From positions 1 through 41,312 of IMG/VR virus record IMGVR_UViG_3300022871_000039: 41,312 nucleotides of DNA; one strand, written 5' to 3'. Source of the DNA: a virus. This document shows positions 1-8,321 of the stretch, in pieces. Made by a program: the position numbers and the translations under genes. Within the stretch, counting starts at the first letter, position 1. Each line of letters opens with the position of its first letter. Below the pieces are notes generated by a model. It was not told the DNA's origin. It worked only from the letters and a program-made list of their open reading frames with translations, and did not search any database.

Positions 1-203
1 GCTGGCGATACAATCACAGATGTGAATGCAGCAGCTATGACTTTAATATCTGGAACAACTGGTCAATATTTCTATGCTTGGGCAGTTGCTGATGATGCTT
101 ATGAAGGATCTTATTTAGTAACTTATAGTGGAACTGTTACAGGAAAAGTTGTTACTGCTACTGAATCAATTACTGTTTTAGATAGTGGAACAACTCCTGG
201 AGT
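1..203. repeat. Terminal redundancy, left copy (circular contig)
   Basis: Identical to the last 203 bases of the window (41110-41312) except for one base: C at 77 and T at 41186. The reading frame at the end of the window continues without interruption into the start, so this is one locus seen twice at the closing point of a circular or circularly permuted molecule, not a true duplicated gene. The difference changes residue 64 of the junction protein from Ala (GCT) to Val (GTT), which suggests a mixed population or a read error. Confidence 0.93.
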
Positions 204-1107
204 GTCTACAACTTATTATGCTACAACTTTACAAATTACTAGATTTGCAGGTATTGGTGTTGAAGTTCAAAAAGAAAATCTAGGAACCGGAGACGGAACT
301 GAAGACTCTTATGATACTGAAAACGGAAGTATTGTTGCAGATTCCTATACAGTATATTATGGGACTTCAAATGATTTAACAGAATTAACAGAAACTGACG
401 ATTATATTCTATCAAAAGATGACGGAAGAATATTGTTAACTGGTCCAGGAGTTACAAAAGTAAGTGGTTCAGTTATTTATATTGATTATACTTATTCTCC
501 AAAACAATCAGATACAATCTTGGCTTCATATCTTCCAATGGCAAGTGCTGAAGCTGATAAACTTACTGCTAACTATTGGGGAGAAGTTAAAACTTCATAC
601 CAATACTTTGACGGATATGCTTCCGGTTATGTTCATACTGATGCTCCTTTTGGAACTCAAATGGCAGACCAACCTGAATTTCAATTGAAATGGTCAGGTG
701 TTAAAACAATCACATCTGTAGAATTCCTTGATAACACTGGAGCAGTTCAAAACGACATTGATGCAGAATATATTAGACTAATCACTGATGATGACTATCA
801 AGATGGCAGAGTTATTATAACTGCTGGATCTATTCCTAATGGGAAAAACAATGTTAAAATAACTTACACTCATGGATATACAACAACTCCTGTATTAATT
901 CAAGAACTAGCTTCTCTCTTAGGCGGTGTTAGAGCTCTTGTTAATATCTCAGGAGGATCTTATAAAGATGTTTCGACTTATTCATTAGGTAGAAAATCGT
1001 TCAGCATAGGACAAGTATATGTGAATATTGAGTCCTCTATCAAACAAATGAAATTAAGAGCTAAAGAGATAACAGAAGAACTTGGAGAAAAGTTCGGATG
1101 TGCTTAA
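1..1107 (+). CDS. Head-tail connector-like protein, C-terminal part (gene continues from 40996)
   Basis: This is the continuation of the gene starting at 40996; joined across the circle it encodes 406 residues. The first internal ATG (22) is not the true start, because the frame is open from base 1 and matches the end of the window. The C-terminal ~120 residues look like gp6-type head-tail connectors: a strand ending in TYTHGY, then a Pro and an alpha-helical segment (LIQELASLLGG), and a final amphipathic helix rich in Lys and Glu. The N-terminal part is Thr/Ser/Gly-rich beta sequence, probably an Ig-like domain. The gene comes directly before head-closure and tail-completion genes, the usual place of a portal-side adaptor ring. 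The extra N-terminal beta domain is unusual for this family. Assignment is by pattern and order, not by a search. Confidence 0.6.
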   Translation, partial: AGDTITDVNAAAMTLISGTTGQYFYAWAVADDAYEGSYLVTYSGTVTGKVVTATESITVLDSGTTPGVSTTYYATTLQITRFAGIGVEVQKENLGTGDGTEDSYDTENGSIVADSYTVYYGTSNDLTELTETDDYILSKDDGRILLTGPGVTKVSGSVIYIDYTYSPKQSDTILASYLPMASAEADKLTANYWGEVKTSYQYFDGYASGYVHTDAPFGTQMADQPEFQLKWSGVKTITSVEFLDNTGAVQNDIDAEYIRLITDDDYQDGRVIITAGSIPNGKNNVKITYTHGYTTTPVLIQELASLLGGVRALVNISGGSYKDVSTYSLGRKSFSIGQVYVNIESSIKQMKLRAKEITEELGEKFGCA

Positions 1108-1500
1108 ATGGTTACAAGCAGAAGCACAGGAAGTCGTGCAGAAGGATTCAGAACCAGATTTAGTAATTACCTTTCTGAATTTGCAACTACAGTTGTTGTG
1201 AATAGTTTCACTGAAACTTTTGATAGCATGGGAAGAATGCTAACAAGAGTTCCAACATCAACTACGATCGATGCTGATATTCAATGGGTTAACAAAAAAG
1301 ACATTCAACATTTGAATGTTGCCGACGTTGAAATAGGTGATGGTATGTTGTTCACAAAAACCAATGCATCAATTAATCTTGAGGATGAGATTGTTTATAA
1401 TGGATCCACTTGGAGGATTGTTGCTCAAATAGAAGGAGAACAAGTCGGAGGAGAACTCGTTTATCTTGGGTTCTTAATTAGAAAAAATGCTCAAGTTTAA
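1108..1500 (+). CDS. Head-closure / head-tail stopper protein
   Basis: Encodes 130 residues and starts immediately after the stop codon of the connector gene. The C-terminal half has the pattern of the small beta-barrel head-completion proteins (SPP1 gp16 / HK97 gp7 type): a strand with a conserved YNGSTWRIV segment, a short Gly-rich turn, and a final strand. Such proteins form the ring between the connector and the tail and keep DNA inside the filled head. The next gene begins 14 bases before this one ends, so translation is probably coupled. Position between connector and gp10-like genes strongly supports the role; the sequence pattern alone would be moderate evidence. Confidence 0.6.
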   Translation: MVTSRSTGSRAEGFRTRFSNYLSEFATTVVVNSFTETFDSMGRMLTRVPTSTTIDADIQWVNKKDIQHLNVADVEIGDGMLFTKTNASINLEDEIVYNGSTWRIVAQIEGEQVGGELVYLGFLIRKNAQV

Positions 1501-1918
1501 AGTAAAACTTGAGGGCCTTGAAAAAGGTCAAAAGGTAACAAAAGATAAATCTAAAAGAATTCTAATGCTTTGTATGATGAAGATGGAACAATTGGCTATT
1601 AAGAATGCTCCTGTTGACCAAGGATTTTTAAGATTGAACATAAGTTTGTTTCCTCAGATTTTATCTTATAGTTATATTTTAACTTCTAATGCAGACTATT
1701 CAGCAGCCATGGAATATGGTACCCGACCTTATTGGGCGCCAATAGAACCTCTAAAGGAATGGGCTGCTAGAAAGATTGGTGACGAAGGAGTAGCTTATGC
1801 CATCCAAGCAAGTATTGCAAAGTATGGTGTTAAAGCACATCCATTCATGAGACCTGCATTTATGGAAATTATAAATTTCTGGTATGATTACTATTCAAAA
1901 CAAGTAATGATGGAGTAG
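1487..1918 (+). CDS. HK97 gp10-like tail completion protein
   Basis: Encodes 143 residues. The features of the gp10 family are visible in order: NAPVDQGFLR near residue 40 (the family's 'aPvdtG.Lr' signature), then Y-x-x-x-MEYGTRP, a Trp-containing helix, and HPFMRPAF close to the C-terminus. Members attach to the head side of the tail and help join tail to head. The start overlaps the head-closure gene by 14 bases. The stop codon TAG is also the first three bases of a 13-bp TATA element, so this gene ends a transcription segment and the next promoter begins inside its stop codon. Confidence 0.75.
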   Translation: MLKFKVKLEGLEKGQKVTKDKSKRILMLCMMKMEQLAIKNAPVDQGFLRLNISLFPQILSYSYILTSNADYSAAMEYGTRPYWAPIEPLKEWAARKIGDEGVAYAIQASIAKYGVKAHPFMRPAFMEIINFWYDYYSKQVMME

Positions 1919-1928
1919 TATTTAAATA
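1916..1928 (+). promoter_or_regulatory. Rightward promoter L1 (TAGTATTTAAATA)
   Basis: The 13-mer TAGTATTTAAATA occurs four times in front of virion transcription units (also 29662, 35486, 38401). TATTTAAATA is a good archaeal TATA box. Here the initial TAG is the stop codon of the preceding gene. Transcription should start near 1950, leaving a leader of about 37 nt with an AGAGGA ribosome site before the ATG at 1987. Confidence 0.7.
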
Positions 1929-1986
1929 GATAAAAGGTTATTAGTCTACTAACTCAAGAGAGTTTACTTTTCATCCAAGAGGATAA

Positions 1987-2688
1987 ATGACTACATTCGA
2001 AATAGACCCTGAAGATATTGTATCGGATTTCCTTCGCGTTAGACTAATAGATCCCCAAGCTAGAGCAGAAGCTTCTACTTCTGAAACCTTTGCAGCAACT
2101 TTAAGTCAAACAGATTTCAGTCTTACATCTCCTGTGGGAAGTGTCTCTTGTGTTACTTCTGTAACAGTTGAAGGAGTAACAAAAAAGAAATGGCTTGATT
2201 TCTTCTGGGATTATCAAAATTCCAAAATTACATTCTTCACAGGATTATCTTTGTCCGATGAAGTAATAATCACTTATAAATATGGAGCGTCTAATTGGAT
2301 CTTTAGCGATCGTCCAGACCAAAGACTGAAAGAATCTGGATTCCCGAGAATATCAATTTTTAATGTTTCTGGGTCAGCTAGAAGACTCGGTCAATATGAT
2401 GCTCCAATGGAATCATCAATCATGTTACAAATAGATACTTGGGCAAAGAATGGTCAGATATTTACGATCAATGGAAAGAAATATTCAAACGAATATTATG
2501 GAAGATTTTTATCTAGAAAAGTAACAAAAGCATTTGAAGATAATGAATCAGATTTATTTCCATGTCTCTACAATTATATTTGTACAGGTGGACCGCGAGA
2601 AGCTCCTTACACTGAAGAGTTTCAAGCACACCATACAGTAACAGAAGTTAACTTAAAAGGATTAAGATTAGGGAGAATAGAAAAATGA
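1987..2688 (+). CDS. Probable tail terminator protein
   Basis: Encodes 233 residues and is the first gene behind promoter L1. The middle contains a segment resembling tail-terminator proteins (lambda gpU / HK97 gp10-neighbour type): FPRISIFNVSG followed after a short Ala/Pro stretch by SIMLQIDTWAK, the 'PRi.i......l.iDiWak' pattern. The N-terminal ~95 residues are a separate beta-rich domain. A hydrophilic C-terminal part ends in a Lys/Arg-rich tail. The tail tube gene starts within its stop codon (ATGA overlap). Terminators cap the tail tube and set its final length, which matches this position between the tail completion and tube genes. Confidence is moderate because the match is short. Confidence 0.55.
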   Translation: MTTFEIDPEDIVSDFLRVRLIDPQARAEASTSETFAATLSQTDFSLTSPVGSVSCVTSVTVEGVTKKKWLDFFWDYQNSKITFFTGLSLSDEVIITYKYGASNWIFSDRPDQRLKESGFPRISIFNVSGSARRLGQYDAPMESSIMLQIDTWAKNGQIFTINGKKYSNEYYGRFLSRKVTKAFEDNESDLFPCLYNYICTGGPREAPYTEEFQAHHTVTEVNLKGLRLGRIEK

Positions 2689-3647
2689 GCACACAAGAAG
2701 GATATTTAGGAATCAGAGAAAGATTCATCACAGTCGAGGAAAGTGTATATGGTACAAATCCAGGGCTTTCTACAGCAACAGTCCCAGGAGTTGACATCAT
2801 AATGACGCCAACTTTTACTCAGGGATTTCAAGAAGTTAAGTCAGCAGGTCCCGATGAAAGAGTTATTCAAAGTAGGGTTCCAGGTCCTCTTAGTCTATCA
2901 TATTCATTAGTTTATTATCCTACAAATTTCAGTAGATTGAAATATGTGTTTGATATTGATTCTGAAACAGGAGCTAATCCATACACTCATACATTAAGTA
3001 TTGGAAACTCACTGAAAACATTTACTTCAGAATGGACACTTAGACATGATTCAGCACCTTTAAATTTTAGAATTACAGGAAACGTTATCAATCAATATTC
3101 AATATCTTTCAGTAAATCAAACGGGGAAGGAAATGATGGATTCATAACATGCAGTGAAAGTGTTATATCTCAAAATTATACAAATCCAACTGCTCAAGCA
3201 GGAACATTCACAGCTTCAGGAGATCCATTTCAATATAGACATTTGGATGCAGTGTTTGATGGTAACTCTGTTGTAGAAGTTAATTCGGGAGAATTAGTAT
3301 TTACTCAAGGAATAAATGCTAGTGATTCCAGATATGCAAGTACTACTCTGGGAAGAACAATAGGAGCTCCTATAGCAACAGTATTTAGAGTGACTGGAAG
3401 ACTAAATCTAAACCTATTCAAAACAGATTATACGACACTATGGGCAGCAGCGGCAGCAATAGGTGGAGCTTGTACTTTAGCATTTACTCAAACATCAGGA
3501 AACAAAGTTACATTCACTCTTTCAAATGTTGTATTAGAACCTGTTCCAATATCAGGGACAAACATTGAAGGAGTTAATACTGGCGACTTTACATTTACAG
3601 CAGACTCAGTTGGAGTTGTTGCAATTGATGCAATCGCTAATTGGTAA
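2685..3647 (+). CDS. Major tail tube protein
   Basis: Encodes 320 residues, almost wholly predicted beta strand, rich in Thr, Ser, Asn and Gly, without membrane segments. The N-terminal region (EESVYGTNPG near residue 18, then long strands) resembles siphovirus and archaeal tail tube proteins, in which EE..YGt.P is frequent at the N-terminus. It is followed by the frameshifting chaperone and the tape measure, the canonical tail order tube-G/GT-tape measure. At 320 residues it is longer than most tube proteins (150-250), so it may carry an added surface domain. The ATG overlaps the previous stop codon. Confidence 0.7.
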   Translation: MSTQEGYLGIRERFITVEESVYGTNPGLSTATVPGVDIIMTPTFTQGFQEVKSAGPDERVIQSRVPGPLSLSYSLVYYPTNFSRLKYVFDIDSETGANPYTHTLSIGNSLKTFTSEWTLRHDSAPLNFRITGNVINQYSISFSKSNGEGNDGFITCSESVISQNYTNPTAQAGTFTASGDPFQYRHLDAVFDGNSVVEVNSGELVFTQGINASDSRYASTTLGRTIGAPIATVFRVTGRLNLNLFKTDYTTLWAAAAAIGGACTLAFTQTSGNKVTFTLSNVVLEPVPISGTNIEGVNTGDFTFTADSVGVVAIDAIANW

Positions 3648-3652
3648 ATAAA

Positions 3653-4042
3653 ATGGAAAAGAAAAATTTTTTTGTAAATGAGGAAGTTGTTAAGATAGAA
3701 GTGTATGGCGAATCTTTTGATTATAAACCATCAACAGCAGGAGACGAATTGGATTGGGCTAAAGATTATACAGTCTTGAAAGAAGAAGAAGATCCAAAAA
3801 CAGGAGAAAAGGTTTTATATCAAAGACAAGATGCTGGAAAGTTATCAATATGTAAATTGAGAAACATTGTTGGTGTTCCTTTTACAAGAGAAGAATTAAA
3901 ACAGCTTTGTGGCATAGACAAAGAATTTGAAGATTATACAAATGAAGACAAAGACAAATTATTCAGAAAATTTGATGGAAGTGTTTTCAATAAACTTATC
4001 GTAGCGATCGATGGAGTTAAGTCGGTTCAAAAAAAAGAATAG
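3653..4042 (+). CDS. Tail assembly chaperone, short form (gpG-like)
   Basis: Encodes 129 residues from the ATG at 3653; a TTG at 3641 in the same frame lies inside the tube gene and is less likely. The protein is acidic and helical, as is usual for tail chaperones, which coat the tape measure during assembly and are absent from the virion. The final codons are CAA AAA AAA GAA TAG, containing the slippery heptamer A-AAA-AAA. A second open frame in -1 register follows. Placement between tube and tape measure and the slippery site make the G/GT interpretation strong despite low primary-sequence similarity in this family. Confidence 0.75.
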   Translation: MEKKNFFVNEEVVKIEVYGESFDYKPSTAGDELDWAKDYTVLKEEEDPKTGEKVLYQRQDAGKLSICKLRNIVGVPFTREELKQLCGIDKEFEDYTNEDKDKLFRKFDGSVFNKLIVAIDGVKSVQKKE

Positions 4043-4278
4043 TCTCGTTATTAAAACAAAGACAAAATAAAGTTTTTTTAACGAGAGGTGAACGATTAAG
4101 TTTACAAATGTTGGATGCTTGGAAGAACAAAAATATAAGTCCGTATGAATTTAGAAAATGTCTAAGTTCAGATTTAGATTTTTTGAAGACTTGTGACGAT
4201 GTTATTTCAGAAGAAGAAGAGAAGATTAAAAAAGAACAACAAATAAAAGAATTAATGAATAATATGATGCGGAGATAA
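3653..4278 (+). CDS. Tail assembly chaperone, -1 frameshift product (gpGT-like)
   Basis: Predicted product of programmed -1 ribosomal frameshifting. Ribosomes read to the AAA codon at 4034-4036, slip back one base, and continue from 4036 (AGA ATA GTC TCG ...) for 80 more codons to TAA at 4276-4278, giving about 208 residues. The extension is basic at first (LLKQRQNKVFL) and then a charged helix, ending one base before the tape-measure ATG at 4280. No ribosome site or suitable start lies at the beginning of the extension. Without frameshifting, 237 bases would be left non-coding in an otherwise gap-free operon. In lambda and relatives the T part recruits the tube protein. Confidence 0.75.
4030..4036 (+). 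promoter_or_regulatory. -1 frameshift slippery site A-AAA-AAA
   Basis: Bases 4029-4036 are a run of eight A. In the frame of the chaperone the heptamer reads A AAA AAA, followed by G, the ideal X-XXY-YYZ arrangement for -1 slippage. The zero-frame stop TAG follows one codon later. I saw no obvious strong hairpin directly downstream; a weak pairing cannot be excluded. Confidence 0.75.
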
Positions 4279-4279
4279 A

Positions 4280-5041
4280 ATGACAGAAGCAGGAAAATTA
4301 ACAATTGCAGGAGAAGTTGAAACGACTCAAATAGATCAAGGTTTTACGAGAATCAAATCTGGATTTAAACAAGTTGAGAATCAAGCTAATCAAACTAATG
4401 CTTCAATGTCAAGAGCAGGTCAAATAACGGGAAAGTTAGCAACTAATCTAAAAGTTATTGCTCTTGCTGGAGCTGCTGCAATGACTGCACTTGCTACTAA
4501 ATCTCCTGTCATGGCTAACACTATGGCAAAGATCGATGTTAGTTTACTTAAACTTTCAAACACTGTTGGAAGACATCTTCAACCTGTGTTCGAAGGATTC
4601 AATAGTCTTATCGGAAACTTTAATAGTTTCTTGAGTGGTGGCTCAGGAGGAAACCCTGATTCAATATTCAAAGGAGCAATTGCCGGCGGAGGAGTTGGTG
4701 CAATTGCTGGTGGGATTATAGGCTTCATGATTGGAGGTCCAGCAGGAATAGTTCCTGGAGCATGGATTGGTGGAACCGTAGGAACAGCAGTTGGTGCAGT
4801 AGCAGGAAAAGAAATCTCTGAATATAAACAGAATTACATTGATCCTATCACAGAAAGTATGAAAAATACTGAAGATGCTTTGGCTGGTGGAGACTTTTCC
4901 AAAGGCCAAGTAACAGCATTAAAAATTGGATATGCTCAACAAGATATAGGCGATGCAATCGCAGGTTTCTTTGAAACTATGTTCTCATTGTTTACAGGTA
5001 AAGATAGAATGATGTCTATGGCAACAGGAGTGGCTAGATAA
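4280..5041 (+). CDS. Short tape measure protein
   Basis: Encodes 253 residues. The N-terminal ~60 residues are a hydrophilic helix (Gln/Asn-rich), then a hydrophobic segment (KVIALAGAAAMTAL), a middle helix, and a strongly hydrophobic Gly/Ala-rich stretch at about residues 130-175 that could insert into the host membrane. This composition, together with its place directly after the G/GT chaperone and before Dit- and hub-like genes, indicates the tape measure. Its length is exceptional: at about 1.5 angstrom per residue it would specify a tail of only about 38 nm, whereas typical siphoviruses have 600-1500 residues. The stop codon overlaps the next start (TAATG). Confidence 0.65.
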   Translation: MTEAGKLTIAGEVETTQIDQGFTRIKSGFKQVENQANQTNASMSRAGQITGKLATNLKVIALAGAAAMTALATKSPVMANTMAKIDVSLLKLSNTVGRHLQPVFEGFNSLIGNFNSFLSGGSGGNPDSIFKGAIAGGGVGAIAGGIIGFMIGGPAGIVPGAWIGGTVGTAVGAVAGKEISEYKQNYIDPITESMKNTEDALAGGDFSKGQVTALKIGYAQQDIGDAIAGFFETMFSLFTGKDRMMSMATGVAR

Positions 5042-5826
5042 TGGCAACTATAAGAATTGAGGAATATACAGACAACAGTGATTATTTTGAGTTTCCTTAT
5101 AATCCAAACACTTTGGATTTGGTTACAAATAAATTCGTGGACCAAAGGAAGCTGCCATACTCATTCACATTTATGGGCTTTGCTTCTCCGATTAAATCTA
5201 GTATCACACTAGGACTTAATGGTCATTTTAATGGTTCAAGCAAGAACTCAAACTACAGAGCATTGGTTAATAAAGTTAATTCACCTAGTTTTCAAAAATT
5301 GTTCTTTCAAAATGATCGTGACAAGTTTTATCTATGTACTGGAATCAGCATCCAGAAAGTTCCTGCAGGAACAAGACCGCTTATGGTTGATTATGTTACA
5401 AGTTACTTTTCGCCTTTTGGAATGTTGTTTGATGCAACTCAACAAAGCGGATTAAAGAATGGATCCGATTCAAACGATGGAGATATTGTAACTCCAATTG
5501 AGGAAATCACTGGAACAGTTGTGAGTGGTGCAGCAGTTGTAATTAAAGATGCTAATGGTAATGGTTTTCAATTTACTCCAACAGGTTCAGGAACAATGAC
5601 TTATAGTATTATTAAAGTTACTTCTGAAGATAACACCACTTTTTTAACTGAATATATGTATATTGAAGTTAATGGTGTTCGGCAGGTTGGACGAATAGCA
5701 GATAGTTCTGGAGACTTTATGCTTAAATTAGAAGTTGGAGAAAGTCTAAACGATATATTTGCAGCAGGAACAGTTACAGGAATCACACCAACTTTCAAAT
5801 TTAGAAACGGATGGGCTTCGGATTAA
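5041..5826 (+). CDS. Distal tail (Dit)-like protein
   Basis: Encodes 261 residues, soluble and beta-rich. The N-terminal ~115 residues contain FEFPYNPNTLD and a PYSFTFMGF segment resembling the N-terminal domain of distal tail proteins that form a hexameric ring at the tail tip. A second domain from about residue 150 has short alternating strands and ends with FKFRNGWASD. It sits between the tape measure and the hub/fibre gene, the standard Dit position. I know no exact motif that defines Dit, so the call rests mainly on order and fold-like composition. Confidence 0.5.
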   Translation: MATIRIEEYTDNSDYFEFPYNPNTLDLVTNKFVDQRKLPYSFTFMGFASPIKSSITLGLNGHFNGSSKNSNYRALVNKVNSPSFQKLFFQNDRDKFYLCTGISIQKVPAGTRPLMVDYVTSYFSPFGMLFDATQQSGLKNGSDSNDGDIVTPIEEITGTVVSGAAVVIKDANGNGFQFTPTGSGTMTYSIIKVTSEDNTTFLTEYMYIEVNGVRQVGRIADSSGDFMLKLEVGESLNDIFAAGTVTGITPTFKFRNGWASD

Positions 5827-5827
5827 A

Positions 5828-8038
5828 ATGACAGGCGGATATATTATCAATATTGGAGATGCTTCAGCTAATGAGTGGACTCAGTTAAATTTTGAAAAGA
5901 CTCTGAATGGAATGGCAAATGGACAGATAGGTCTTGATGCTGTTAGTTCTGTTTATTCTGCTGAGTATGATGTTGATAGCGTTATTGAGATTTACAAAGG
6001 AGGAGTTGGAAAGTTTAAAGGAATAGTTACTGACCAAGATTCTATGATAGGAGGAGGAATTGTTCTTTCATTCCAGGGAATAGAATTAGAATTGGCAGAC
6101 GAAAAGGCTCCAATGGTAGGTTCAAAAACAACTAGAGTTTGGACTTCTGTTTCCGATGAAAGTATTTTGACAACTTTGATTGGATCAGTTTCTGGATGGT
6201 CGCTTGATGTTACTAATTCAACCCCGATAACTGTTTCATCATTCAGAGTTTCTGCAACTGAGAGTGTTTGGAATTCTGTGATTCGCCTATTAGAACAAAC
6301 AGGAAAGGACATTTATGTCGATCAATTTACAAGAACACTTTATTTTTATGATGAATTAACAAGAGCAGATAAATTCTCTTTTATTGAAGGAAAAAATGCT
6401 AGAGATATTTCTAGATCTAAATCCAGATCAAAAGCCGGTCAAGTATTGGTATATGGAAAAGGAGACGGAGAGAATCAAATAATCGGAAGCTTTGGTTCAG
6501 CTAAACCTGTTGAAGTTATACTTGACAGAAATATTATTACTGTTGCTGAAGCAAATGAAAGAGCTGAAAAAGAATATGATAAGATTAATCCTGTTGCTAA
6601 AAATTACAAAGTCACACCGACTGTTTATGATGACACATTGGAAATTGGAGACGCAGGAGTCATAACTAATAACTCTGCAAGAATAAATGAAACTGTTCAT
6701 ATTGTTAGAGCAACATTCACTGTCGATGGAAATGGAACTGAAAAGGTTGGTCTTGAAGTTACTAATCCCGAACTAAGACTTGCTCAAAAGAATGGAGCAG
6801 AAGATGCTAATATGCTTAAGAATAATTACGCACAATCACAACAAAATATGCAAGGAAGTGGAAACACTATGACTTGGGGAAGTGGAATCAATGCTCAATT
6901 TGGAACACCTGCTAAAGTTGGATTTTATATTCCTGAAGAGTTTGTTACTGATGAAGCTGGAAATATTAGAATACACAGCCTGACGGTTGATTATGATATA
7001 GATGGATACAATGCTCAATATGGAGACGCAACATTCTCTGGAACGGATCCACAAGTACAAAACCTTAGTGGTGATGAAGATGCAAATGTTAGTGGTTCAA
7101 CTGGCGACGATGCTCCTGGAGTTAATGGAACAACAGCTGATGAAACTTCTGGTGTGTCTGGTACAACAGGAGATGAAAACCCAGATCTAGATTCAGGAGA
7201 TTCAGGTTATAAATGGACAGGAAATACAATTGGATCAGATTCAGATAGTTCGACATCTTGTTCATCAGGAACTTGGACAACATTAGTTTATGTTAATACA
7301 ACAAACTCAGACCGATCATTATGGATAAATTTTTATGTTGAAGGAGTTAGTGGTGGAGCTGAAGATATATCCATAAGGGTAACAAATACTGGATACCTTC
7401 CTGCAACTAGATTTGAAATTTATCAAGATGGATTCAGAGATGTTTGTAGAGTTGAAATGACAGCAATAGGTGCCGGGGTTAATAATTATAGTGATCAAAT
7501 AAGAGTTCAAGTTTATCCTCATTCAGGAGCGATTGTATTGGGAGCATGGATGACAATTTATGAAGCTGACCATGAACATAGTTACGGAGATTATAGAGTT
7601 GAACTTCATGACCATAGTAGTACAGGATTAACTGGTTCAGCACACGACCACGGAGCGAGTGGATTAGCAGCTGACAGTCACGACCATAGTTCATCAGGTT
7701 TATCAGCTGACAATCACGACCACCCAGATGGAAGTTATGATATAAATGCAGCTGACTTAAATCATATCACCATAGGAGATAGTGTATCAGAAACAGGAAC
7801 AGTAAATGCAACAAGTGTGAATCTTTATCTTGATTTTTGGAATACTGGAACAAGCACATGGGATCTTAAGCATACAATAGCAACAACAGGAGTGACAATA
7901 GATTCAGATGTTGACATTTCTAATGGAGGAGTTTATCCAGACGTTGCAGGATATTGGAGAGTAAGAATCGAACCAAATGGTGTAGCACCTGACTTCGTTC
8001 AGGGAATAGTTAAGATCAAACATAATTTAGATAACTGA
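5828..8038 (+). CDS. Tail hub / tail fibre protein with HDH repeats
   Basis: Encodes 736 residues from the ATG at 5828; an in-frame TTG at 5759 lies inside the preceding gene. Residues 1-330 look like a baseplate hub (gp27 / gpD-type): strands, then a segment SESVWNSVIRLLEQTGKDIY-like in the middle, and GDAGVITNNSARIN late, as in proteins that close the tube and bind a fibre. Residues ~400-460 are low-complexity Ser/Gly/Thr/Asp repeats (VSGTTGDE variants). Residues 594-635 carry 12-residue repeats beginning HDH. The C-terminus is a compact beta domain. This is likely the receptor-binding or tip protein; the HDH repeats suggest a trimeric metal-binding shaft. Confidence 0.6.
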   Translation: MTGGYIINIGDASANEWTQLNFEKTLNGMANGQIGLDAVSSVYSAEYDVDSVIEIYKGGVGKFKGIVTDQDSMIGGGIVLSFQGIELELADEKAPMVGSKTTRVWTSVSDESILTTLIGSVSGWSLDVTNSTPITVSSFRVSATESVWNSVIRLLEQTGKDIYVDQFTRTLYFYDELTRADKFSFIEGKNARDISRSKSRSKAGQVLVYGKGDGENQIIGSFGSAKPVEVILDRNIITVAEANERAEKEYDKINPVAKNYKVTPTVYDDTLEIGDAGVITNNSARINETVHIVRATFTVDGNGTEKVGLEVTNPELRLAQKNGAEDANMLKNNYAQSQQNMQGSGNTMTWGSGINAQFGTPAKVGFYIPEEFVTDEAGNIRIHSLTVDYDIDGYNAQYGDATFSGTDPQVQNLSGDEDANVSGSTGDDAPGVNGTTADETSGVSGTTGDENPDLDSGDSGYKWTGNTIGSDSDSSTSCSSGTWTTLVYVNTTNSDRSLWINFYVEGVSGGAEDISIRVTNTGYLPATRFEIYQDGFRDVCRVEMTAIGAGVNNYSDQIRVQVYPHSGAIVLGAWMTIYEADHEHSYGDYRVELHDHSSTGLTGSAHDHGASGLAADSHDHSSSGLSADNHDHPDGSYDINAADLNHITIGDSVSETGTVNATSVNLYLDFWNTGTSTWDLKHTIATTGVTIDSDVDISNGGVYPDVAGYWRVRIEPNGVAPDFVQGIVKIKHNLDN
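7607..7732 (+). repeat. Four HDH repeats, 12-residue period, in tail fibre
   Basis: His-Asp-His occurs at a strict 36-base spacing starting at 7607, 7643, 7679 and 7715, each followed by a short Ser/Gly/Ala/Leu segment. A further HEH lies just upstream. In T4 gp37 and the spike tips of P2 and phi92, HxH motifs from three chains bind iron along the three-fold axis. Confidence 0.85.
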
Positions 8039-8046
8039 GGCATAAA

Positions 8047-8319
8047 ATGAAAATAAGAAGATTAGACCAGAATGAATTATCATTAAGCATTCGTATGAAT
8101 AAAGACGAATGGGAAACAACAAAGGCAAACGGAGATGCAAATTTCAAGAATCGTAATGTTGGATATATGAATGTAGTTCCAGGAAGAGTTCAGTTCGAAA
8201 CAACCTCTCCGTTTTTCAAAGATATGATAGAACTTGATAATCAAAATAAAGAAAAATCTGCTGAACAAGAAGCAATAGATAAAGCAGTAGCAGAAGAAAT
8301 TAGTAAGAAGGTAAAATAA
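8047..8319 (+). CDS. Small virion-operon protein, unknown
   Basis: Encodes 90 residues with a TGAGGC ribosome site 4 bases before the ATG. The N-terminal 60 residues mix strands and short helices and include GYMNVVPGRVQFETTSPFF; the C-terminal third is a Lys/Glu/Ala-rich helix. No family recognised. It follows the tail hub gene closely, so it could be a small tail-tip component or a peptide expressed from the late operon. Confidence 0.6.
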   Translation: MKIRRLDQNELSLSIRMNKDEWETTKANGDANFKNRNVGYMNVVPGRVQFETTSPFFKDMIELDNQNKEKSAEQEAIDKAVAEEISKKVK

Positions 8320-8321
8320 AA

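Noticed and set aside
5759-5827. TTG start for the tail hub gene
   Set aside because: It lies within the Dit-like gene; the ATG at 5828 directly follows that gene's stop and gives a normal hub N-terminus.
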